A DNA stretch of 64,000 nt from Flavobacterium sp. (lineage in GTDB: Bacteria > Bacteroidota > Bacteroidia > Flavobacteriales > Flavobacteriaceae): the NCBI RefSeq assembly GCF_017985075.1, contig NZ_JAGNYF010000001.1, forward strand, positions 62,001-126,000, in the 5' to 3' direction. Position 1 is the stretch's first letter. Each line of letters begins with the position of its first letter. Position numbers and translations under genes: made by a program. Under the pieces are notes generated by a model. It did not search any database, was not told the DNA's origin, and saw only the letters and a program-made list of their open reading frames with translations. This document shows, in pieces, positions 54,540-61,742 of this stretch.

Positions 54540-55583
54540 ATGAGTGATATAAAAAATGAAGCTGTACGATTAAAGATGATTCCAAGTATTATAAAAAATA
54601 ATCATGTTAATCTTAACGGACTTACAGAATTGGTGAATGAAAAATTGATTCACGACAATCTGAAAGGGGTCTCAGAAAGAACCATTTCACGTGATATTAT
54701 TGTATTAAAATCAAAAGGCTATGAAATTCTATCTAAAAAAGGTTATAAAAATAAAAACTATTATTTCATAGAATCAGTAGATGATGATTTAGATTTCTTG
54801 ACTGAAAACGAAATAAAATCACTTCCAATACTTATGGGTTTACTTAAAACAGAAGAAAATTTAAGCATTACTAAGTGGTTGAAAGATAAACTAAAAAATG
54901 AATTTAATTTTACTTCTAAAGAATTGGACCCAAGTCCTTATTTTATAAAAACTAACCCTTCAATTAACTTCAAAGAAGATTTAATGTTATTAACCGCTGA
55001 AATTTTAGAATTTATAAAGAAAGGACAGGCAATTTACTTTGAATATTTTAACTCAAAACAAAATAAATCCAAGTATATAGCTCCATTACAAGTAAGGTAT
55101 TACGACGGTAGATACTACTTATTGGGAACTGAAATAGAAGAGAATAATGACTATAATCCAAAATCATTATTAACTACATATAGTATAGATAATATTGTAA
55201 ATTTATCTGTAGTACCTGCTATAAAAGAAGAAACTCATAATCATGGTGAACACATTTTTTTTGATTATAAAAAATTATATAAAGAAAGTCATTTAGAAAT
55301 TTTGTTAAAAAATAGTTTTGGTATTATTTACAATTCCATTTTAGATCGAAATAGAATAAAAAAATACCGTTTTAAGTTTACTAACTGGGCTATAAGTTAT
55401 GTTGAAAATAAAATTTTTCATCCCTCTCAGCGAGTAATTGAAAAAACAAACGATTATATCATAATTGAACTTACCCTTTGGGAAATAATGGATAATAAAA
55501 GTCAAGGAATAGAAATATGGGACAACAAAGAGGTTGATTTTTTTGTGGGTAGATTTGGGGATAAATGTGAGAGGTTGAATTAA
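54540..55583 (+). CDS. WYL-domain transcriptional regulator
   Basis: A 347-residue regulator starting MSDIKNEAVRLKMI; the frame is open 31 codons farther left into the tRNA-like RNA, but the promoter supports 54540. An N-terminal helix-turn-helix (about residues 15-75, VSERTISRDIIVLKSKGYEI) is followed by a WYL domain (about 155-225, AIYFEYFNSKQNKSKYIAPLQVRYYDGRYYLLG) and a C-terminal WCX-like part. WYL proteins sense nucleic acid or nucleotide ligands and often repress defence genes. Here it probably controls the divergent tRNA-like/AAA unit and itself. Confidence 0.85.
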   Translation: MSDIKNEAVRLKMIPSIIKNNHVNLNGLTELVNEKLIHDNLKGVSERTISRDIIVLKSKGYEILSKKGYKNKNYYFIESVDDDLDFLTENEIKSLPILMGLLKTEENLSITKWLKDKLKNEFNFTSKELDPSPYFIKTNPSINFKEDLMLLTAEILEFIKKGQAIYFEYFNSKQNKSKYIAPLQVRYYDGRYYLLGTEIEENNDYNPKSLLTTYSIDNIVNLSVVPAIKEETHNHGEHIFFDYKKLYKESHLEILLKNSFGIIYNSILDRNRIKKYRFKFTNWAISYVENKIFHPSQRVIEKTNDYIIIELTLWEIMDNKSQGIEIWDNKEVDFFVGRFGDKCERLN

Positions 55584-56158
55584 ATATTAATTTTTGAAAT
55601 CCAATCAATTGATTTTTTGACACTTCCACCTCCATAATTTGCAGGTGTTTTAAGTAAGTTATAATTTATATTGTTTGTTTTACAATATTCCTCTATTTTA
55701 TTCCATTCAATTGCAATTTTATTTATTCCATTTAAAGTTGATCTTGTTAAATAAACACCTTTAATTGATTTATTATTTTTTATTAAATCTAAAATATTGT
55801 TTGTATTAAAATCGAGTTCATATTTATTTAAAATATTATCTGAAAATTTTTTTGTCAAATTATTAACATCAACTTCAGAAGCAATAGAAGCATTTTTTAC
55901 AGATAGAATCAAATCTGTAATACCAATTTTTTTATTTTTTAAAAAAAGTAATTTATCTTTTTTTGATTTATATTTTAAATTTTCACACCCAAAAACAATC
56001 GATACAATACTCCAAAAATTATTTCTTTTTCTCCCATAAAAATAATCCGCTTGAACTGCATTATTTTCATTCCATTCAGGATTAAAAGTTCCAACAAAAA
56101 GATGTTCTATTTCCCATTTTGGAATTAATTCTTTATAAAATCTGTGATTACATGGCAT
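55580..56158 (-). CDS. Uracil-DNA-glycosylase-superfamily-like protein
   Basis: A 192-residue protein. EHLFVGTFNPEWNENNAVQADYFYGRKRNNFWSIV fits the N-terminal pattern of the UDG/Mug superfamily (G-x-x-P then a tyrosine-rich loop and N-x-F-W). Later KIGITDLILSVKNASIASE and VYLTRSTLNGI continue the fold. Whether it removes bases is not known. It overlaps the WYL gene end by 4 bases (convergent). Confidence 0.6.
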   Translation of the reverse strand: MPCNHRFYKELIPKWEIEHLFVGTFNPEWNENNAVQADYFYGRKRNNFWSIVSIVFGCENLKYKSKKDKLLFLKNKKIGITDLILSVKNASIASEVDVNNLTKKFSDNILNKYELDFNTNNILDLIKNNKSIKGVYLTRSTLNGINKIAIEWNKIEEYCKTNNINYNLLKTPANYGGGSVKKSIDWISKINI

Positions 56159-56322
56159 GTTTTTATTTTTTTTAAAATTAATTAAAAGTTATCAATTTCA
56201 CAAATCTCCTTCAAATGCTAGTGTATCTTGAAAATGCGTTATTTCAAATCACCTTTTAGACTTCAAAATTAATATTTTTTGAAAACGTTCTCTTAGTCTT
56301 TCTTTTAATATATTTATTTTTA
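56159..56322. other. AT-rich gap
   Basis: No gene, promoter match or hairpin of note was seen here. Confidence 0.4.
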
Positions 56323-57043
56323 TTATTCACGATTTCCATTTTTTTCTTTTACCAATTCCGAGTATAACTTACCAAAAAAGTTACAATATTGACATGTATC
56401 ATTTTTATTTGGAATTCTAGGATTAGATAAACAACTGTGTAAATCATTAATAGCTTGACTTATCCAACTATCATTTCCTTCGTAAGGAATAATATGAGAG
56501 TGAAATTCAATTTTATTATTAAAGCATTCGGCATTATTATCTCCTGTGCAATAAACAAAATAAGCCGTATTGGATACTTTTAAGCCGTTTTTTCTGAGTA
56601 ACCATTGGTACACTTCCATCTGCCGCTTGTAACCTGCTGTCCAATCTGCTAATTCTGTTACAGGAGTTTCTTTAGCTGTTGCTTTGTAATCCACTATATG
56701 GTACTCTCCATCTGAATTAATCCATAAATCATCAATTCCTCCATAAATATGTAACTCTCTTTCAATGTCTTTAAATATTACCCCCATGCTGCATAGATTG
56801 TCTCCATTTATCAATCATTGGATGATTGGCAGGAATAGCATCAATATCAAACTCAATTTGTATGGGATGTTTAGTCCCAGCTTCTCGATGACGATCAAAT
56901 TCTTTTTTTAATAAGCTATCAACTGCGTTATTAAGGTTGAAAGGAAATCCTGGAGGTCTTTTTATTTTTTTTTGAATGTCTAAGTAAAAACATCTAGGGC
57001 ACTCTAAAAATAAATCTATTTTGCTGCGAGAAATTTTTATCAT
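56323..57043 (-). pseudogene. PD-(D/E)XK nuclease (Cas4/RecB-like), frameshifted
   Basis: Two overlapping frames make one protein. The first (57043 to the stop near 56771) has ISRSKIDLFLECPRCFYLD with C15 and C18. The second supplies YGGIDDLWINSDGEYHIVDYKATAKE, the nuclease core, then QMEVYQWLLRKNG and the distal cysteines TCQYCNFFG. Cysteines at both ends suggest an iron-sulphur cluster as in Cas4/AddB. Removing one G from the run of five at 56781-56785 (C on the plus strand) joins MQHG to VIFKDIE and restores about 239 residues. It is either a real frameshift, a phase-variable site, or a sequencing error. No CRISPR is nearby. Confidence 0.85.
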
Positions 57044-57107
57044 CGTTTGATTTATTTCATTATTTTAGTAAATATATATAATTTAATCTTTTTTAGAAAA
57101 ATTATGT

Positions 57108-57115
57108 TATTTTTG
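57108..57115 (+). promoter_or_regulatory. Candidate promoter -7 element of the HEPN/STAND operon
   Basis: TATTTTTG fits TAnnTTTG, 34 bases before the first ATG of the operon. No -33 TTTG at the right distance, so support is modest. Confidence 0.4.
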
Positions 57116-57149
57116 ATACTTTCTACAAAGTTTTTAAATTTTTTTATTT

Positions 57150-57941
57150 ATGAAGAAATATTATTTATGGCTATTATTAATTGCGGTACTTCCGATTCAC
57201 TCACAGATTTTAAATGTAGATAGAATTTCAGAGAATGACTCTGTTTTCAAAAAATGGACAGGATATACAGATGTATCATTTAGTTCTGATAAATTAAAAA
57301 AAAATGTACTTGATGGTAGTACAAAGTTTGAACTAAATCACTTTTTAAAAAATAATTATTTTTTTGTTTTTGCTTTGAACAATGATTTTACGCTAAATGG
57401 TAAAGACATGATTCAGAATGAGGGATTTATTCAAGTTCGTTTTAGAGACAAAGATTCAAGAGAATGGAGTAACGAATCATATGCACAATACCAATGGAAT
57501 GGAGCTTTAGGTATGGAATATAGAAAAGTAATTGGTTCGAATGTTAGAAAACGTTTCTTTGAAAAAAAGAAGTTAGATTTATATGCTGGTTTAGGTGTTT
57601 TTCACGAATCGGAGCAATGGAATTGGAGTGGCGTAACTAATTACGAACTATTAGAAACTACACCCACGCTTAATCGTGCCCTTTTTCGTTTAAATAATTA
57701 TTGGAAAATGGCTTATAAAATTAATGAGAATGTGGATATTTCAGCTATTTCTTATTTTCAATTACCTATGAATAGGGGTTTTCTTAATATGAGGTGGTTT
57801 ATGGATATAAATACATACATTAAAATGTCTAAAAATTTGAGTTTTGTCATACATTATGACCATACAATAGATAATTACAGATTAGTACCTGTAGCAAACT
57901 TTTATTATTCGTTAAACTTTGGAATTCAACTAAAATGGTAA
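57150..57941 (+). CDS. Exported beta-barrel-like protein (DUF2490/DUF481-type)
   Basis: A 263-residue protein with signal peptide MKKYYLWLLLIAVLPIHSQ. The body alternates aromatic and polar residues as in outer-membrane barrels, with segments such as GALGMEYRKVIGSNVRKRF, LDLYAGLGVFHESEQW, RLNNYWKMAYKINENVDISAISYFQLP and a terminal NFYYSLNFGIQLKW. This resembles DUF2490/DUF481 proteins. It overlaps the next gene by a few bases, so it is the first member of the operon that ends in the STAND gene. Why an outer-membrane protein would be included is unclear. Confidence 0.6.
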   Translation: MKKYYLWLLLIAVLPIHSQILNVDRISENDSVFKKWTGYTDVSFSSDKLKKNVLDGSTKFELNHFLKNNYFFVFALNNDFTLNGKDMIQNEGFIQVRFRDKDSREWSNESYAQYQWNGALGMEYRKVIGSNVRKRFFEKKKLDLYAGLGVFHESEQWNWSGVTNYELLETTPTLNRALFRLNNYWKMAYKINENVDISAISYFQLPMNRGFLNMRWFMDINTYIKMSKNLSFVIHYDHTIDNYRLVPVANFYYSLNFGIQLKW

Positions 57942-59248
57942 CTATGAGCCAAGATTATACTCAGTATACAATAGATAATTATATCCTTAAAATTACTGGG
58001 GTATTTAATTATGATAAAGATTTTCAAAAGAAAGCTAATGAAGCTACTTATGAAGAGTTGCAGTTTTCTGAAGATTCAGAAAAATTCAGTAAAGATTTTT
58101 TTTATCCTGATTTAAGAAATCAATTTTTTAATAATAATAAAAAAAGACATTCAATATTAGTTAAAAAAAATACTGAAAACTCAATTGTAGATTTATTTAC
58201 TTATCAATTTGATGGAAAAACTAAATCCAAAGAAGTTCAGTTAAAAATAATTGATAGTCGATTGGATTTATTTGAAGAAGGATTTGGATTATTTACTTTA
58301 AATATAAAAATAGAAACTGAGAAAACAGATTTATCAAAATTTTCAGATGCGGCATTTTTAGCACGTAACTTTGAAACTAACATTGAACATTCACACTATG
58401 ATAAATGGCATCAATATATTGAGAAAGAAATATTGGTTGGTGCTAGTACTAGAGGAAATTCAATTAAAGTTGATGAATATTCTGGTTCAAAGTACAAACT
58501 TTACATGATATTAGATATTCCTGAGCTTACCGAAAAAAATGAAATGAAATCGTTACTTTTTGATATTGGTACATTATCTAGAATAGGTTCTGCAATTGGA
58601 AATAACTATGATTCAATGGATAAAGATTATGTAAAGCAATTGACCAATAAAAATGCAATATCTATATTTAATAACTGGGAAGGATTGGCTTTACTTGACA
58701 CCTATACCGTAGTTGGAAATAAAATATTAGATACCGATTGGAAAAAAAGTACTTATTTAAACATTTACCATGGTATTTATCTTTATTGCTTATTTATTAA
58801 ATATAATCTATTTAAATACAATTTTGAAATTGCCGATTTAGATGAAGACAGAAGGTCTAATTTTCAAGATTTTCTGGCTAAATATTACTTTAATTATATT
58901 TCGTATAATTTTTTACCAACCGAAATTTATAATAAAATTAGGACTTCACTTGATATAGAAAAAGAACTACAATTACTTAATGAGAAAATCGTTGCAGTAG
59001 GGCAAAAAATTCAAGAGGAACAACAAGATAAAACCAATAAAATTTTAGGGATTGTTACCGTTCTTACCTCAGTATCTTCTGTACAGCCGGTTTATGATTA
59101 TTTAATTGAAGGACAAAAAATACTAGGATGGAGCTCAGAAATTTATTGGGTAACCACTATTTCAATTGTTCTAGTGCTTGGCGGAGGAGTTGGGTTTTAT
59201 GTATTTGGAAAAAATATATTGAAGTGGATTAAAAAAAGGAATAAATAA
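57935..59248 (+). CDS. Protein with C-terminal membrane helices, unknown (CorA-like layout)
   Basis: A 437-residue protein. About 350 soluble N-terminal residues contain no recognised domain. Then comes a coiled-coil-like helix (LDIEKELQLLNEKIVAVGQKIQEEQQDKTNKI) leading into a moderately hydrophobic helix (ILGIVTVLTSVSSVQPVYDYL) and a strong one (VTTISIVLVLGGGVGFYVFG) near the end, with a Lys-rich tail. The layout recalls CorA-type channels without their GMN motif. The ATG at 57944 is an alternative start. The next gene begins 3 bases after its stop. Possibly a membrane effector. Confidence 0.55.
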   Translation: MVTMSQDYTQYTIDNYILKITGVFNYDKDFQKKANEATYEELQFSEDSEKFSKDFFYPDLRNQFFNNNKKRHSILVKKNTENSIVDLFTYQFDGKTKSKEVQLKIIDSRLDLFEEGFGLFTLNIKIETEKTDLSKFSDAAFLARNFETNIEHSHYDKWHQYIEKEILVGASTRGNSIKVDEYSGSKYKLYMILDIPELTEKNEMKSLLFDIGTLSRIGSAIGNNYDSMDKDYVKQLTNKNAISIFNNWEGLALLDTYTVVGNKILDTDWKKSTYLNIYHGIYLYCLFIKYNLFKYNFEIADLDEDRRSNFQDFLAKYYFNYISYNFLPTEIYNKIRTSLDIEKELQLLNEKIVAVGQKIQEEQQDKTNKILGIVTVLTSVSSVQPVYDYLIEGQKILGWSSEIYWVTTISIVLVLGGGVGFYVFGKNILKWIKKRNK

Positions 59249-59251
59249 TAC

Positions 59252-61513
59252 ATGGAACAAATTACCTACTATAGCACTTTTCTTAAAGGTATTTTAGATG
59301 CCAATCCATGGATTTGGCATGCGCTTCAGGTATTTATGTTATTAACCTTTTTCCCTAATAAATTTTATTATACATTTCCAAAACCAATTTCAAAGTTTTT
59401 AAATTTTTTTGCAACGTACCACTATATTTATTTAATATTATTCATTTTTAATAAAATAGAAATATGGGGCTTAATTGTTTATGTCCTAGTAATTATTATT
59501 GATAAATTATTTGAAAAATCAAAAGACGAAAAAAATATAGAAACTGGAGATTATTACATATTTACAGTAATGTGGTATAGTCTCAGAATATTATTAATTT
59601 GTTCAATTGTTTTTGCATTAAAAGGAGAGTTTTCTTTAAAATATAGATTAATTATATTATTAATTCATTTATATTATTTCTTTAATCATTTTTTTATTTA
59701 TACAAGAACTAGGAAATACGAAATTCAAGAAAATTTTGTGTCTACCGGTTATTTAAGGTTTTTTTCTCCTAAGTGGATTGGTTTGGTATTAATGCCTTTT
59801 TCATGGGCTTTATGGATACTTATGATTATGAGTTTTTTTGACAAATCGGATGATGAAATACATCCAAAATTTGATTTGGCAAATAGAAACACATTAATAG
59901 ATGACTGGAAAAACAATAGTAGTCATCATACACTTTATTTTATGTTAAATGTATGTGCTATAATTTTTTTAGGTTTTAGTATAGATGCATTTGTATTAAT
60001 TGGATTAATAAATTTCATTTTATATTTCTATTATAATCGAAAATCTAATAATCCTTTAAAAGATTACATCAGTTTTTCTATAATTACGGGGAATCAAAAT
60101 TATTTAAACAATCTTGTGATTTCAAAAAAAATTACCTTTTTGGTTCAAAGAATTTTGATTAAAATTACCGAGGACAGCACTTATGGTGTGTTAGTAAGTC
60201 CATATGAAAAAGTAGTTAATTTTAATAAAGTTCAACATATTGATGAAATATCTAAAGGAGCTCATCATTTGGTGTTAATTGATGGTGGAGATGAATCTGA
60301 TAAAATTATTAGAATTGAAAATGATTTCACAAATTTTTTAGGTCGAGTAGATACAGTAATTGACTATTTTTTTATTGCAAATCAAACTATAGATACATAT
60401 TCAAAACCTATAGAAACCGAACAGGCAAATTGCATTAGAGAACGGATTGCTGTTAAACAAGCAATTATTGATGAAAAGGCATTTGTTTTAGATGATAATC
60501 CTGAAGAAGAAGCAAAAACAATTGATACATTTATCAATTCAATCAATACCGAATCGGTGCGAATTAATATGTTGGTTCGGGAATACTTTAAAGAAAATAA
60601 GACTGATTATGAGCAGTTGCAATCGGAATTGATAAATAATGGACCTTTTGAAATTAATACCCTGTTAAGACAAATGCGCGAAGGTGGTTCGGTGCCTTCT
60701 CGATTTGTAGATGCGCTTTCTATTGCCGAAATAGCAGCCAGGTATTTGTTTAGTTTAACAAATGAATTTAATAATTATTTAGAAAAAAACGAGAATAGTA
60801 TTGAAGATCGAAACTCAAAATATAGTCAATTATCCTTTGGACCATGTGTAGGTTTTTTAAGAACAATTAGCGAAAAAGGAAAACTAAATGCATTTGAGAA
60901 ATCGATAAAAGTACTTCTAAAAACAAAGTATACAGATAGTGATAATTTTGAAAGATTAAAAAAGTACTTAATTACAGATTTACATTACGACAAAAAAGTG
61001 TCTGATGAACCAATCCTATTCGATTTATTTAATTATTTGGCTTATATTCGAAATAAAACAAGAGGTCATGGAACGCCAAGTAAAGTGGAATTTGAATTTT
61101 ATGTAACCTTAGATTTAATCTCTATATTTATAGTTCATTGTATTTCGAAAATCGAAATTGAAACCTTCAGCAGACAAATAATCAACGACAAAGAATGGTT
61201 GTTGTATTATAATGCTGGTGGAAATGTTGTTTTACATCCGTTAGATACCAATGAAAATTTAGAATATTGGAAAGATTCTTTTGATTGGAAGTATCTAGAC
61301 AAAATGGAGGAAGCTAAAAACATTATTCAGAAAACTAATCAATCGGTCTATTTAAAGATTAAATATCAGGAAGAAATTCATTGGATTAAAGCAGAAACCT
61401 TTTTTAAATGTAAAGAAGGAATCATTTACATGTATGACGGCATTAATAAAGACGAAGCCGAGTGGATAAGTTTTACAACTGGTGCTGTAATTAGACCATA
61501 TAGAATTAATTAA
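59252..61513 (+). CDS. Polytopic membrane protein with C-terminal HEPN-like domain
   Basis: A 753-residue protein. The first 265 or so residues hold about eight membrane helices (for example WGLIVYVLVIIID, WYSLRILLICSIVFAL and WIGLVLMPFSWALWILMIM). Residues about 275-480 are soluble. A helical domain at about 490-650 contains R600-N-K-T-R-G-H606 in FNYLAYIRNKTRGHG, which fits the HEPN RNase motif R-x4-6-H with the usual Asn after Arg. The last 100 residues are unrecognised and look beta-rich. The STAND protein of the same operon has a similar motif. I infer a membrane-anchored toxin or sensor. Confidence 0.65.
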   Translation: MEQITYYSTFLKGILDANPWIWHALQVFMLLTFFPNKFYYTFPKPISKFLNFFATYHYIYLILFIFNKIEIWGLIVYVLVIIIDKLFEKSKDEKNIETGDYYIFTVMWYSLRILLICSIVFALKGEFSLKYRLIILLIHLYYFFNHFFIYTRTRKYEIQENFVSTGYLRFFSPKWIGLVLMPFSWALWILMIMSFFDKSDDEIHPKFDLANRNTLIDDWKNNSSHHTLYFMLNVCAIIFLGFSIDAFVLIGLINFILYFYYNRKSNNPLKDYISFSIITGNQNYLNNLVISKKITFLVQRILIKITEDSTYGVLVSPYEKVVNFNKVQHIDEISKGAHHLVLIDGGDESDKIIRIENDFTNFLGRVDTVIDYFFIANQTIDTYSKPIETEQANCIRERIAVKQAIIDEKAFVLDDNPEEEAKTIDTFINSINTESVRINMLVREYFKENKTDYEQLQSELINNGPFEINTLLRQMREGGSVPSRFVDALSIAEIAARYLFSLTNEFNNYLEKNENSIEDRNSKYSQLSFGPCVGFLRTISEKGKLNAFEKSIKVLLKTKYTDSDNFERLKKYLITDLHYDKKVSDEPILFDLFNYLAYIRNKTRGHGTPSKVEFEFYVTLDLISIFIVHCISKIEIETFSRQIINDKEWLLYYNAGGNVVLHPLDTNENLEYWKDSFDWKYLDKMEEAKNIIQKTNQSVYLKIKYQEEIHWIKAETFFKCKEGIIYMYDGINKDEAEWISFTTGAVIRPYRIN

Positions 61514-61523
61514 AAATACTCAA

Positions 61524-61742
61524 ATGATAAAAAATTATAAAGTAATGCCTTTAGGTATTAAGATAGATGAGAAAGCTAGTGCGTCTGATGTAGCAAAAAA
61601 ACTGCAAGATTTTATCAATGCAAATTCTGGAAATAAGTCAGAATTTATAAAATTTGAAACTGTTCCCGTAAAAGTTATCAATAGTGTTGATGGTGCTCAA
61701 ACTTCAAAAGAGTATACAGTTTGTATTTTTAAAGAGTTATAA
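61524..61742 (+). CDS. Small protein, 72 aa (DUF4177-like)
   Basis: A 72-residue protein, NYKVMPLGIKIDEKASASDVAKKLQDFINANSG then EFIKFETVPVKV and KEYTVCIFKEL, a beta-alpha-beta-beta pattern close to DUF4177-type proteins. It starts 10 bases after the HEPN-like gene, and its TAA abuts the ATG of the STAND gene. Likely a small partner, sensor or inhibitor in the system; this is inference. Confidence 0.6.
   Translation: MIKNYKVMPLGIKIDEKASASDVAKKLQDFINANSGNKSEFIKFETVPVKVINSVDGAQTSKEYTVCIFKEL

Noticed and set aside
56323-57043. Two separate nuclease-related genes
   Set aside because: The halves complement each other and join by one base in a G5 run, so one frameshifted gene is the simpler reading. 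No cas1, cas2 or repeats were seen, so it was not called a CRISPR cas4.
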